Counted from the stretch's first letter, positions 43,721-56,651 are shown. The stretch is 64,000 bases of DNA from Dryas octopetala (GCA_963921425.1 OY992835.1:1488001-1552000); one strand, 5' to 3'. Notes: generated from the letters alone by a model not told the origin. A program made the numbers and translations.

Positions 43721-46193
43721 GACAAATTCTGAAACTGTGGCTCATATGAGTGAACTCTGAAGAGAAGTGTGGAGTTAGTGAAGAAAATTAGATGAGCAAA
43801 TTGGTTGGTTTAGGGTTTCGACCAAAAAAACATTGGTTGGTTGCTCTGAAGAGGTCATGTCGCTGAACTGCAGAAGACTGAAGTGAAAGAGTCTAAGAGA
43901 GGAGCAGTGGAGCAGCAGATCGTGATATTAGGCTGATATGATGGGGGGTGGGGGGGTGTTTCTTTGTTTAATCTGATTTGTGGGGTGGGCTGGACTAGAG
44001 ATGGGTCATGGGTGGGCTCTACATAGATGTGGGGTGGGTTAAAATAAAATTTGGCCCAAAATTACAAAGCAAAAATGAAAATTTAGTTAGGCTTAGCCAA
44101 CTAATAGATCCATCCTGGCTCTTATACTTCAGCACATAAAATTTCCTATCTACCCTGTTGACCAAGGCAAGCAGAGTCCGCAAAGGTCACTTAGATGACT
44201 GATATCCTCGTCCCACATACTTTCTTATCGTTGGGCGAATTGGGCAGACCAAATAAGAGTCACTTGGATGACCGAGGAGAGAAGACCACACAAGGGTCAT
44301 TTGGATGACCAGATCTTGTCCCACACCACTTACTGGTGTGCTTTCCAGTTTCCACCTGATCGGTGAATACCCACTTCGAGTTGAGCAAAAACTGAAACAT
44401 CTCCCTAAGATTTTCTCAAGATCTTAGTAAGGTAGGGAAACCAATGACCAACTCCCATGATTCCCATGATTTGGGGGGGTCAAGGTGACTGGATGCCAAT
44501 CCCATGATTTGTGGGATCCTTAGGGCCTCTATATTACATCTATATAACCCTAAACCATGCTTGTGAATAGGGCTAGGACACCCCAATCCCACAATTCAGG
44601 TGTTTTTTGTCCCCTTCCATCACCTATAGGAGGTCACTTCTTCTTTAAGAGTGAGCACTTTCTACATACCCGAACGAGAACCACTACCTGGCATTGGCAT
44701 GGAAGACTCGTTACAAGTGACCACCTCTTCTTCTCTTGCGGGTTTAGCTTTTGGCTCTTCTTCTCTAGCAGGTTTAGCTTTTGGGTGTGTAAAGGTCCTG
44801 TTTGGTGCTCCAAACAAACCGGAAGACCTCAAGGCCGACCAAAGCTAACACTTGGCCTTTGGACCAACTTTTGATATCAACAATTTGAGTTGACTATTAG
44901 ATAATATTATTTGAAAAGTTATGATGTTATTCTTTTAAAACTACACACTAAATTTAGCTTCAATAAAGGGAAAAGCTAGATCCCAATGTTACATGTGATA
45001 CGCTCCATGGTGAGAAAAGCCTAAGCAACTCTTGTTCATCAACATCCATGATGAACACATGGCAACCATACAATATGGAACCGCAAGCTCCAGAAGGACC
45101 CTTGTGGGACAAAATGACCAAGACAGTGGGCAAAAAGCAACCATCAAAATGGCCGAGCCCAACAAGTAATGGTAGTAACAACAAGACCAACTTGCATCTC
45201 CTCATCCTGAGACGTGTACTCAGTAAAGCGATCTTGCTGGATTCAATCTACTATTTCTTTTTAGGAATCTAACAAAACACGATATAATAGAAAGAGACGG
45301 ATCTAGTTAAGCGTCCAGAAATTTCTAATAACTATACCGACAATCCATCACATTCCCATAAACAAAATATCTCTCGCACACAAAATAATCTTTCAAAATG
45401 GCCTTCTAACAACTTACATGTTGAAGTTCCCCCAAATGAGAAGAAAAAAGCCCAAATAGCACTTACCACCACAAAATGCAACAGTGCACTGGCTGGAGTA
45501 AGAAAGCTCCATCCATTTATACCTAAGACAGAATTCCAAGACAAAGGAGCAAAATCAACAGAGGAGCAAAACTCAACAAAGCCCCAATTCTGAAAATACC
45601 TTTGAGCCTATTGTCACAAGATGACTATTAATCTGGACATACACAATTCCTACCTACCCCCATACAACGAATCTGGACATTCACACGTCTAGAAGGTTCC
45701 AGAATTAAACAAGTACAATAGGTTGGGCCCTACGCAAGTGGGCCTCGGACTTGAGATAGCGGGCCGTGACACTATGGATCCCAATCAAACCTTTCTTTCA
45801 TAAACAAAAATGATAGAAAGCCCTATTGTAATTCACTAAAATCCCTATAAATAAAAAATAAAAAAAAACCCTAAGAAACCCACTTCCTTGTATCTGCTAG
45901 CTAATGAACCAAGGAACACCAAGAAAAAAAGGTGCTCAGGAACTAGTAGAAAAATAGTCATGGCACAAGAGGAAGTTTCAGAAATCAACCTATAATTTTA
46001 ATTATAATCTTAAGTTATACTAAGTTATCATAATGGACCAGAAATCATACACAGCTTGCCCTGAACAGCAAGTCCTACATTGCAAACATGCATGTGAAAA
46101 TGCAATATTAGCCACGCACATGAATTCCATCCATGAAAACATCAGATAAAACAGAAAAGCTGGCGTCTTGCACATGATGAGAGTAGTTGAAAA
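43721..46193. other. Intergenic, retroelement-like sequence
   Basis: At about 44150-44350 AAGGTCACTTAGATGAC, GAGTCACTTGGATGACC and GGGTCATTTGGATGACC form three diverged copies of one motif. A TATATAACCC box at about 44540 and GGGCTAGGACACCCC look like LTR R/U5 sequence. The string GCGGGCCGTGACA at 45760-45774 resembles the CCGTGACA terminus of the solo LTR at 39712, but no matching left border or duplication was found. No gene recognised. Confidence 0.35.
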
Positions 46194-49100
46194 TCAACGA
46201 GACTCCCAATCCTTCAATTTCTTGCTTCCTTTGGGTTTTGCTATAGGGGCATTCATTCCTGCCATTTTAGCATTATACTTTGCCCGAAGAGGATCATTGT
46301 ACGTCCACCTGAGATACAGCAAACAGAAAATAAAGGGGGGTGTTGAGGCAAAAATTTAGGAACTATGGTTTGTTAATATAAAATAAACACAAAGAAATCA
46401 ATTAAATAATCACAAGCATTAGGATGAAGATAGTTTTGAATTAAGGGAAGCGAAAGTGGATCCATTACTGATGAACAGTATTCCTAGCTACTTCCTTTAC
46501 AAAAAATGGAAAAAGAAAAAAATCCCCAACAAAAAAAATCATCAGAATTTGCATGATATTCACCTATTCCCATCTCAACTTTTGTTCTCCCTCAAGAAAA
46601 TTCATTTTTAATATCTATGCATATCATCACAAAGTTCCCCACAATGTAACCTTAACTTCAAATACGAAGAAGCCTAAAATAACACAACCAAAAATAGAAA
46701 AAACTACAACTACTAACATATAGAACACAGCTAAAGTATGCCAACATGAGAAGCAATGTAACAATAAAAATATGACCAAAACAAATTGCCAACAAAAGTA
46801 GAAAAGAAAAAGAACATTTTCATGTTCCATTACCGTAAAGCGTCTGAAGAAAAGTTTTCTGCCAAAACTTTAAATTATTAATGTGACCAAAATAATATGA
46901 ATCTAATTTTTCATATATTGTCTAAGAAATTAGGTCTATTATCCTAAAAATGTTTCACTTAACCTACTCTTTTCTGTTTTAATTTTCCTGTCATTCCATA
47001 TACAGATTAGGCATTCTTGCTCCCTCATGTAAGCTTGGAGTCTTGAAATTACCAGCAGATACAGATATAAAGATGTAGGGCAAAGAGGAAGGGGAAGGAA
47101 GAAAAACGAGATCCGGGCTTTGGCCACACACTAGAGGTTTCTTTGATCACACAAAGAGATAGATCATAAAATTTCTGGCATTACACCGGCATTCAACATC
47201 ACAATGAAAGGTGTCTTTGACTCACTCCAAGTCCACTCACGCTCCACGCATGAGCAGGAAATCATAAATACTTTAATTTCTTTCATTGTTTATTCAAAGC
47301 TTACAAAGTCGTCATTTTTACAAGGGTTATTGATACATGAATCATTAGAAGACTCAAATTAATATGCTTTGGAATTCTGAATTATGCCTAAAATATCAAT
47401 CATGTGACATAGGGAGACTCAGACAATGAATATAAGACTCCAAAAAAATAGACCTAAAACACATGTCTAAATTATATTTATTACACAAAAAAGTACAGAG
47501 ACTCTCAATCATGTGGTCCTTGGTACTTGGATGGACCTATTTATCATACTTTGAACTTGGCTCCTGCATCATATAATTATCGAACTGCTCTACAGGTATA
47601 GGTGAATGAAGTTACATCAGCTGCTAGATCAAAGGGAAAGACATTTATTTTCTTGTTTAGCCATACTTGTTTTCAGTACACAATGTTAGCCGTTTATGAT
47701 TCTGACCAGCTACACTGTTTAAATCATCCATAATTAAGAAGCTATCAAGTGATGTTTATTTTGATTATCAGGCAAGTTGAAAATTGAAATAGAATAATCT
47801 TTATATTTATTCTAATCAATATTCTTTTCGATTCCCTAATGCATGTCATACATAGATTTTTCTTATCAATGAACGTGTTATTTTTTCTGAAAAGAAAACC
47901 TTTAGACCTCTTTTTGTTTTGGCCAAAAAAATTTTTTTAGAGCTCTAAGCTCATTAATTACCCGTTAGTTTGATGATTATATCTAACAAATTAAGCTAAA
48001 ATCCATATGTGCTAATAAATCACCATAATGTTATTGAACCACACATAGGATTCTACAAGACTATGCTCATCAAGTGCCACCAAGAACACCTTCATATCTT
48101 ACTATTCACCAACCCAGCAAATCTTAAAGTTTGACTGAGAAATTCAATAAGAGAAGGTGGATGAACTGATAGTCTTTGAACTTCCCTTAAGAAAATGAGA
48201 AATATAAGGTTTTTAATGACTTCAGTACATATAGTAAACACAAGGATAATTCATGAAGGAAATTGAACTTACGGATTGTTCCAATCAGTGGTATCCTCAT
48301 TGACAAGATGGGTCCATTTCGTCCTTCCACTGCGACCAAAATGCTTGACCTGCATGACCTTGGGCAATATTGTTTTGTCCATCTTATCTTCTCCAGTTGG
48401 GGCAGAGAAATCACGAGTGAAAATTCCATCTGTTCCAACAGTTGCAGCATGGTCATCGGCTTCTGACTGGAAGAAAGCACCCTTGTGGAAATATTTCTGC
48501 ATGAACCTCCACTTCTGCTTTTGTTTTGGTGCAGGTTTCGGATTCTTCCTCTCCCACTCCCTCCTCTCTTCCTCTGTCATGTTTCTCACCTTTTCAATCT
48601 CCTCCTTCTCCTTCAACATTGCTTCCCGATCCTCCCTATCCCTCTTGATCCTGGAAATCTCTCTTGCCTTCCAAGCTTCATACTCCTCTGCCTCGTTTAC
48701 TTCATCATCAGTATCAATATCAGCAATATTTGCTTCCTGTTCCAAACCCTTCTGAATCTCTTCGTCCTTTCGTATCTCCTCAACCACAATCTGCTTTGTC
48801 TCTCTCTTCCTCTCCTCCAATTTCTTCTTCCTTGATTCCTCGAGGGCCCGTTCTTCAGCCTCAAGTCTCTCGCGTTCGGCAATGGTATCTCTCTCTGACT
48901 TAGGAACAAAGACAGGCTTTAGCATCACCATACCAGTAAGCTCTTCTTCCGAGTCGGTATCATATTCAGATTCCTCTTCCTCCTCTTCTTCCTTTACTTC
49001 TTCCTCATCTTCAGACGGAAGGAGTGGAGCTTCTTCTTGCTCCCTTTGACGCAACCTCTCCTTAATCCTTCTTCTTCTTTCCTCCAAAGCATCTGGGTCA

Positions 49101-49462
49101 TCTTCCTCTGCTTCCAACCCTTCCTGCCTCTTGGCTTCTTCTTCAATTGTTGAAACAATCTCGGCTTGCCGGATGCGCCTATGATCAGCTCTAACATCCT
49201 CACGATTATCTATCCTGCTCTCAGCCAAACGACGCAGTCTAGGATCATCTTTCCTAACAATATTTGAATATTCCTGAGTGGGGAAAGCTTTCTCAAGGGA
49301 AGCAGTCTTGGACATCCTAATATCCCCATCTTCATCAGCATCATCTGCCCACTCGGGAGCTTTTCCAGGCCAATACCTTTTAACTTTTGTTTGTCCAATT
49401 TTCCCTCTGAGCTTATCCCTGATGGCAATTACAGTATCACTAACACCTGCTGTTACCGACAT
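46194..49462 (-). CDS. MFAP1: MFAP1, spliceosomal B-complex protein
   Basis: Plant MFAP1 (microfibrillar-associated protein 1 homologue) is a nuclear protein of the spliceosomal B complex that works with PRP38. Exon 1 is 49462-48273 (397 codons, starting MSVTAGVSDTVIAIRDKLRG). A 1964-bp intron (48272-46309, GTAAG...CAG) and exon 2 46308-46194 (TYNDPLRAKYNAKMAGMNAP, ending LKDWESR and TGA) give 434 aa, normal for plant orthologues. The N-terminus has KVKRYWPGKAPEWADDADE. The middle is highly charged coiled coil with long Glu runs. The C-terminal MFAP1 domain (about 190-420) ends with KWRFMQKYFHKGAFFQ, KHFGRSGRTKWTHLVNEDTT and DWNNPWTYNDPL across the splice. The exon junction restores Pro-Trp exactly. 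No damage is seen. Confidence 0.96.
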
Positions 49463-50320
49463 TGCTGCACTCTATACACACCCAGGCATACAAGATTCCA
49501 AAACTGGCAGAAAAACTCTATTCTTTCAAAACCAGGGACGGAGCAAGGATTTGAAAATGGGATCTAAATCTTCAGCAACTAAGATTGAGCTTGAACCTGG
49601 CACCTGAAATAGGCAGGCAATCCCACAGCAACCAAGTAATCATTAGACCATTGAATAATATTGTGCTTCTATTAAAAAATAAAAAAGAATCATATTGTGC
49701 TCTACTTCTCTCTATACAACTCCATTAACACTCATCTCTTCTTTCATCTCAAGCAATATCACACTGCTAGTTTCTCCACTCATCTCTTCTTTTTTCTCAC
49801 ATATTTTATCTTATCTTCTCTTCTTTTCTTTTTTTCTCATATTTTATCTGCTAATTAAGAAAAAATTAACCAAATTAAGCAAATTGATCTGAAACACACT
49901 CTCCCAGCAGCCAGCTAAAATCCCAAACACACTCTTACAAAAAAGATTGGCAGTACAATCAACCAAAGAAGTGCTAAAGAAATCAAAGTGATCTGAACTA
50001 CGAAATGGGCATCTCCAGTCTCAATAATCATCCCAAAATCCAAATGGTTTAAACATTAATTAAACCCAAAATGACACAACACCAAATTGGTTTTTGTTTT
50101 TGTTAAGTTAAACCCCAAATTTAAACCTAGCTTAAACCCCCAAATTAAATCTTACATTCAATCCCTAAATTGACAACATAAATTTAACTTAAAAACACGA
50201 AAAAAGGAAGCGAAATACCTGCCCATGCCCAAGATGAAGATTGAAGAAGAATAGAAGAAGATTTGAAGGCCTGGTTCACTGGTTTGAGACTTGAGCGTGA
50301 GACAGAGCGAGAGCGAGGGA
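49463..50320 (-). promoter_or_regulatory. MFAP1 5' leader with probable leader intron, and promoter
   Basis: A likely acceptor GTGTGTATAG lies about 10 bp upstream of the ATG, and a likely donor GGGCAG|GTATTTCG near 50219. The main leader exon would thus be about 50219-50310, just downstream of the proximal promoter. The inferred intron holds the repeat at 49500-49665 and a T/C-rich tract (49700-49860). Positions are by eye. Confidence 0.5.
49500..49665 (-). repeat. SINE-like insertion in the MFAP1 leader intron
   Basis: On the minus strand an A-box-like TGGTCTAATGATTACTTGG is followed about 40 bp later by a B-box-like GCCAGGTTCAAGCTC. It then continues into GGATTTAAATC-type sequence and CTTGCTCCGTCCCTGG. 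No target duplication was identified. Confidence 0.4.
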
Positions 50321-50613
50321 TCGATGAGTCCGACAATTTGTTTTTTCTTTTTCACTGGGGTTAGTTGTACAGCGTACTGGTTGGGCTTTGGGCTGGCCTG
50401 GGTTGGACAATTTAGCAACCTAGTATTTTGTTTTTTAGAAAAACAAATGGGCTGGGCTGAAGCCCATATAGAAAAGAACGAAACTGAAGAAAGCGAAGGT
50501 CAACTTGAAATGAAAAACTCACCGAATTAGGCCCGTTTGGTATTGCTTTATTAAGAGCAAAATCACTTATTTTCAAAATTTTGGAAGCATCAGCCCGTTT
50601 GGTAAAACTGCTA

Positions 50614-52432
50614 GTAAGGAGTGAAATTTCGAAAATTTTGGCTAAATTTTCGTTTTTTGGGAGTCCCGAAATTTTATACTATATCCGTTAATTTTCGGCG
50701 AAATTTCAGTAAAATTTCGGCTGAAATTTCGAAGCAGCCTCACGTTCATTTTTGTAAATTGTCAGCGAAATTTCGCCCAAATTTCGACGAAATTTGGCGA
50801 CTATACACTTAGATCTACATCTGCCCAGCCCCATTTCCTTCCATTTCATCTCTCAGATCTCTCTCTCTCTCTCTTTCTTCTCTGTCTTCTCCCCCTGCGC
50901 AACACCTTTCTTTCTCTCTTTTCTAGTTCTCTGTCATCTCTCTCTCTCTCTGTCTTCTCCCCCTGCAGAAGAACCTGCGCGCACCCAGTTGCCTCCGGCG
51001 TGACCCCCTGCCTCATCCCCCATCGTGACCCCCTTGCCCTGCAAGCCAGGCTGCAAGTCTGCAACCAAATAGTCAAATACAGATAACCCTTATATTGCTA
51101 AGTGCGTTAAGAATTTGTAACTATAGGTTTTTGGGTAATAAATAACAAAATAACCTCCACTTGCTAGTCAGTAATAAGTCACCCACCACCACCATCCAAA
51201 TGTATTATGTATATTAGTATATTAGTATATACTATTAATAATAATATACTTACTAGTTAGTAGTTACTGCTTTACTGGTACTCCACTGAAAACACAAACA
51301 ACATGCACCACTTAATGAGGTCTTGAGTGTCACTTTATACAACAAGGTGATCATTCAATCTAAGAACACACTTTTAATTGTTTGATTGTTTCTACTTTTT
51401 TTTTTGGTCAAGAATTATTTATACAATTATACTTATTAATTATATACCTCTTTATATTCTATTCTGATGTCAGTAACTCAATACTCAGTTATATATGGCT
51501 ATATATATAATATAATATATGTGTAAGTGCGTAACAAACTAACAATTACCAATGATACATGATATACTATATACATCATACATGCAGTGAGTATATGAAT
51601 CAAAATTAAGTGTATGAGTGCATCTATGTTATAAATTATAATATTTTGGTATCAGCTTTTATTTTGCATATAAAACTTTGGAGACTTAGGCTTAGTTTGG
51701 GATTGCTGTGAGAAAAAACAGATGTGAAGTAAAGCAACTGTGAAGTAAAGTCAGCTATGAAGTAAATCAGTTGAGTGTTTGGTAAACTATATTTTCAAAA
51801 GTGTTGTGAGTACAAAAAGCAGTATGAAGATGTTTGGTAAATTGTAATGTAAAACTGCTGTGGCTATTTATAATTACTAAAATGAGGGTATTATGGGTAA
51901 AATAAAATTTTCATTGTTGCTGTGATTCACTGCAGCTTTCAAAAGCACCAACAAACTTGTTTTCTATTTTTGCTGTGGGAAGTTGAGAATTGTGGGGCAA
52001 AGCACTTTTTCATTTTTTTACCAAACACCAAAACTGTTGTGGGTGATTGAGATTTGTCATCCACAGCAGCTTTTGGGTCCTCTACAACAATCTCAAACGG
52101 GGCCTTAGTGGTACTGCTATTATGGCATATATGAGGTATTATTTATATAATTATTAATTAGTGACTTATTTTTTTTAATAATATTTACTTCCAGCGCACA
52201 TTATATTCATCTTATATCACATGAAACTTACTATATAATTTGATTTCTTCAATATTTTTTATCAATATAGTAGATAATATGTTAAATAAGCATACAGTCA
52301 AGTTTCATTCAAAATTTCCGTATTTTGATAGTAATTTCCATCGTTTTTGTCTAATTTTGTCGAAATCGAAATTTCCGCAAAAATTTCCATCGAAAATTTC
52401 TTCGAAACCGAAATTTTACTCCTTGGGTAAAA
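50614..52432. mobile_element. DNA element with GAAATTTCG-rich termini (about 1.8 kb)
   Basis: The left end GGAGTGAAATTTCG and inverted right end GGAGTAAAATTTCGG match. Both ends (50614-50800 and 52295-52432) are packed with GAAATTTCG/CGAAATTTC motifs. The interior has a CT-rich, leader-like stretch (50825-50990), and a Tourist MITE (51689-52104) is nested in it. No transposase was found. Target duplication and superfamily are undetermined. Confidence 0.5.
51689..52104. mobile_element. Tourist-like MITE (416 bp)
   Basis: Terminal inverted repeats GGCTTAGTTTGGGATTGCTG and GGCCCCGTTTGAGATTGTTG, flanked by TTA on both sides (51686-51688 and 52105-52107). The interior carries inverted AAAGCAGT/AGCAGCTTTT-like segments and no coding sequence. 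PIF/Harbinger superfamily by ends and duplication. Confidence 0.8.
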
Positions 52433-52663
52433 CATGAATATTTGCTTTTTATATAAAATCACTACCAATGACAGCATTTTGGAGAAGCAGCTGGAAGACA
52501 GCTTTCCATTTCCACGTTTACGGAAAGAGGATAGAAAACCGGTGGGTGTTAATGAATTTTTCTGAACTATCCAAAATATCCTTGATCTTTTTTATATTTA
52601 CGTCATATATCCCTTTTAATGTTTAGTCATTCAGTGTTCTTTACCTTCTGTCCTTCTCTTCTA

Positions 52664-53427
52664 CAGTAAAACCCCTATAAATTAATACTATAGGGACTAA
52701 GAAAAATTATTATTTTAAAGAGATTATTTATATATCGATAAATAAATAATTTATTAATTTATTGATAAATGAATATTTATTAATTTAAAAAGAGTTTTAT
52801 GTTTTTTTTTGTTCATGTAGTATATATTTTTTTTTTGACAAAGATACATGTATCTTATAAAAAAACAAAGATATATGTATGACTTCAAACTTTTAAATGG
52901 ACATTAAGAACTAGCTAGAAGATCAAGTGATTTTAAGATAAGCACATACATACATGAATTACGAACCAGAATATCAAGTGTATTCAAGATAAGTACATAT
53001 ACATACATTTTCGAGATAAGTTAAGAACTAAAAGATCAATTGTTTTCAAAATGAAAAAAATATACCAAATGTGGTGTATGCATTGCAAAAAAATTAAGGA
53101 TGAGGTTCAATTCGGTTTAGGTACAAAGAAAAGGCAAACGACTTTAGAAGCATATTTTGAGAAATAGCTTAATTGAGAAAATAAAAGTTGTTAAGTAAAA
53201 AGTTTCTTAATATATATTATGAATTTTTATGCGCTATTTCTTTTATGTATTTCATCAATTATTAATTTATATATTTGCTGGGCCCTAAAAGATTTTAAGA
53301 AAAATTATTATCTTATGCATTTAGCGAGGTTATTATTTTAGTACACCGACCCGAGTTGGGACCAGAAGATTTTATTATTTAACCAAGGTTATTAATTTAT
53401 TGAACATTCATTTATAGGGGTTTTACT
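52664..53427. mobile_element. Emigrant/pogo-type (Tc1/mariner) element, 764 bp
   Basis: Ends are CAGTAAAACCCCTATAAATT and, inverted from the right, CAGTAAAACCCCTATAAATG, flanked by TA dinucleotides. The termini are close to those of the Emigrant/Lemi1 pogo family. Near the right end the plus strand reads TKKRQTTLEAYFEK and a stop (about 53121-53167), resembling the end of a pogo transposase, so this is a deletion derivative. Confidence 0.8.
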
Positions 53428-53579
53428 GTACTTCCATTTCTTCTCTTTCACTAGTTCATTCTTCTCCTTCTCTTTACTCTTTCTATAATTTCTCTTAGTG
53501 GTATAGTTGAGACACTCTCTAGGAACCAGAGGACTTAGATATTTTAATTATTTTTTTTTCATTTTGTGGGACCCATATA

Positions 53580-55115
53580 TCAGCGATGATGTCGATCAAC
53601 TGCTCAAGGTCGGCTTCATACGAGATGTATGATGCTCGAGCTGGATCTCCAACATAGTGGTAGTTCAGAAGAAGAATGGGAAGTGGAGGTATGCGTGGAT
53701 TTTACGAGCTTGAATAGGGCATGCCCAAAAGACTGCTATCCATTCCCAAAGATTGATCATATGGTGGATGCGACTGCAGGATACGAACAGTTATCTTTCC
53801 TTGACGCATACTCAGGCTACAACCAAATTCCAATGTCAAAGGAAGATCAAGACAAGACCACTTTATCTTAAAGAAGGAACTGTATTGTTACACCGTGATG
53901 TCATTCAAATTGAAGAATGCAGGATCAACATACCAGAGGCTGGTAAACGGGATGTTCAGAAACCAGCTGGGCAAAACAATGGAATTCTATATCGACGACA
54001 TGGTGGTAAAAAGCTAGATAAAGTCCAACCACCTCAATGACCTCAAAGAGACCTTCGGAGTACTACGAAGGTACAAAATGAAACTAAATCCAACAAAGTG
54101 CATGTTTGGTGTATCCTCAAGACAATTTCTCGGGTACATTGTGAGCCGCAGGGGAATAGATCCTAACTTGGAGAAAGTAAAAGCACTTCGGGAAATGCCA
54201 GGACCAAATACCCCAAGAGAGGTCCAAGTGCCAGAACCAAAGACCCCGAGAGAGGTCCAAGCACTTTGGGAATAGAGCTAGTTGGTGAGTTCGAGCGGAT
54301 AACTTTCATATAAATCCTAAGAGAAGAAAATGATGGAGCTGAAAAACTGGCATGTGAAGCCTCTACTGCAAATCTCGAGCTCACAAGACTGTTGGCAGTC
54401 GAGTAGGTGGCAGTCCCAAGCATAATGAAAGCCTTCGAAGTAATGGTCATCGATCAGCTCGAAGACAACTGGATGAAGCCTCTGATCGAGTATCTCCATA
54501 ATGACAAAGTGCCTTCAGACCTGGCAGAAGCCCACAAGCTGAGAACAAAGGTAGACAGGTGCTCTCTAATCGATGGAACGCTTTTCAGAAAATCATTTTC
54601 GGGGCTAATGCTGAGATATCTGAGCAGGCTAAGCTAGGCAGAGTGGACTCTATCAAGCAGTAGGAAGCCCACATGAGAAACCCCGTTCTCACTTACCTAC
54701 AGAATCGAGGCCATGATTCCCATCGAACTTGGACTTCCAACAACAAGAACGCTGGTTGCAGATGAAGGTAAGGAAAATGAGGCTTTGCTCGCAAGATCAC
54801 TCGACCTCAGTGAGGAACGAAGAGAAAGTGCATTGATCCGCCTCGCGAATTACCAGAATGCAGCAGCAAGGTACTTTAACAAAAGTGTGAAGTACAAAGC
54901 CTTCAAGATCGGAGATTGTGTGTTAAAACGAATCATGGATACAAGACCAAAGACTGGCGAGGAATCCGAAACAGACAAGTTCGGGAAGACATGGGAGGGT
55001 CCCTACGAGGTAATAGTTGTTTTTGGCAAAGGAGCATATCGACTTCTGGAAATTCGAATAGGAAAACATTTGCTCAGGTCGTGGAATGTAATCCATTTAA
55101 AAAGATAATACGCAT
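53580..55115 (+). pseudogene. Gypsy retrotransposon polyprotein relic
   Basis: Pieces of a Ty3/gypsy pol follow in order but in changing frames. The reverse transcriptase start is DDVDQLLKVGFIRE. CVDFTSLNRACPKD and FLDAYSGYNQIPMSKEDQ follow (about 53695-53855). The YIDDM active-site motif is at 53988-54002, and LNPTKCMFGVSSRQFLGYIV at about 54080-54140. The RNase H and integrase cores are largely deleted. An integrase-end region reads MIPIELGLPTTRTLV, then KTWEGPYEVIVVFGKGAY and a stop near 55108. Several frameshifts and stops make it non-functional. Confidence 0.85.
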
Positions 55116-56099
55116 GAGCTTCAGTCAGGCTCATTTCCCATGCACATTTCCTTTTTCGAAGGAAGGGGCAGAGAACATCGAATTTTAGATTCATTTGTTA
55201 TTTAAATTCGATTTGCATTATTTGTAATCATGTTACGCTACGACATTTCGGCATACACCTCAGATGAAGTGGCATGGAAAATGATCATTCAGGAAGGCTG
55301 ATCAATGAAATTTCGTTTGAATAAGTGGCATGGAAAATGTTTGCAAGGAAAAAAGACGTATTGTTAGGGCACTTCAGGTTAAGTGTCAAGAAAGTATGCA
55401 TCGGATGATAAATTAGAACGAATGAAGTACGTACAAAAAAAATAAATAAAAAACACTGACATTTTATTTATTCAGGAGAAATACAAAAAGGCACGGACTT
55501 TTAAGGGATTTCACTAAGAAATCCCTGGCTCAAGGCATCCCAATCAAGCCCGGGAAAGGCAGCCTTAGCCTTGGACTTGAAGCAATCCGCCCCCTGATCA
55601 AAACCATCCTTGAAGCTAGTAGAATGAGCAGAACCAACGCGTTGGTGGGCCTTGTACTTCATTGTGGTCAATGAATGCATCAGTACACCCGTCTCTACCT
55701 TCTCTAACTCTTTAAACTTCTCACCGGCCAACAGCAGCAAGAAAAGTTTTGGCATTGTCATATTAGTCGGCATGCGTCCTCACGTGTCTGACATTGACCT
55801 TTTTATGATCATTAAGGCCCTCATATTGGCCTTCTCCCACCTTTCATGATACTTCCTCTAGTCAGCAGTGCTCTCATAAGTTAGAGTTTCAGGTTCGTCG
55901 TCTCTCAAGGCTAAATCGAGTTCCATAAGCCCCAGGACAATCTCCAAATCCTATTTCCATTTCTTGTAATTATTACCAAAAAGAGTCTTAATTAAGGAAA
56001 AGTTGATGAACTGAGAGTTAACAACTGATCACGTAAACAAGGAAGTCATTAGTCATATGTATTCAACAAAAAATAGACAAGATCGAACAAATGTGACTG
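55116..56099 (-). other. Retroelement-derived sequence downstream of the Gypsy relic
   Basis: The first 350 bp probably belong to the same Gypsy element's 3' part. At 55501-55860 the minus strand has a 90-codon frame ending LDWDALSQGFLSEIP, which looks like a gag-related fragment of another retroelement, though I cannot assign it. No complete gene. Confidence 0.35.
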
Positions 56100-56651
56100 A
56101 ATATTGTTCTTGAAAAAATCAGACTTTATACATCATTATATCACACCTCTGGGCAAGAGATATAACAAGCTTATAACACAATTGCATGAAAATGCACATG
56201 AATTATATTACCAGTTGAATGAATATTATATTACAAGACAACTCTCACACCTTTGGGCAAGAAAGAATCACCTAGAACATAATAAAATCAATTTCAGACG
56301 TAATATTCCATGCATCATTACTATCCACTTCAATGCACTTTTTTACATCATTCCATGCGAATCCACTTGTGTTCGACATGTCATTGATTATACTATAATT
56401 TTTTTTTCCATTTCTTCAATTTGGACTCAATATGTGGATTCACCTTGATATTATAGGTGAGACATATAAGTTCCAAAGATTTCTCCATTTCTTTCAACGT
56501 ACTAGGTTTGAAACTATACTTGTTCACATCGATGGCCTCGAGCAACAAAATCCTCAAGGATCGCTAACAAAGCTTCTTCTTCAAATGACAACCATTTCTT
56601 CCTAGTATTTTTCTTCACTTGTTCAGAAGTTTGAGTACTCTCACTTCCCAT
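56100..56651 (-). pseudogene. Myb/SANT-like protein relic of a PIF/Harbinger element
   Basis: Starting at the ATG at 56651-56649 the minus strand reads MGSESTQTSEQVKKNTRKKW, then LSFEEEALLAILEDFVARGHRCEQV and an in-frame stop (56516-56514). In a shifted frame it continues STLKEMEKSLELICLTYNIK and HIESKLKKWKKK. Then another shift leads to GFAWNDVKKCIEVD. This is the order of the Myb/SANT-like domain of Harbinger companion proteins and L10-interacting MYB proteins. The breaks show it is dead. A 57.5-kb minus segment (MTEEEEEESTK) could be an upstream exon. Confidence 0.65.

Noticed and set aside
45740..45780. LTR border at the GCGGGCCGTGACA string
   Set aside because: Resembles an LTR terminus but no left border or 5-bp duplication could be matched.
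48276..48903. Plus-strand frames opposite MFAP1
   Set aside because: Antisense shadows of the charged coiled-coil exon.
50526..50560. Start of another Tourist MITE (TTAGGCCCGTTTGGTATTGC)
   Set aside because: The left end looks right, but no matching right end with TTA was found within several kb.
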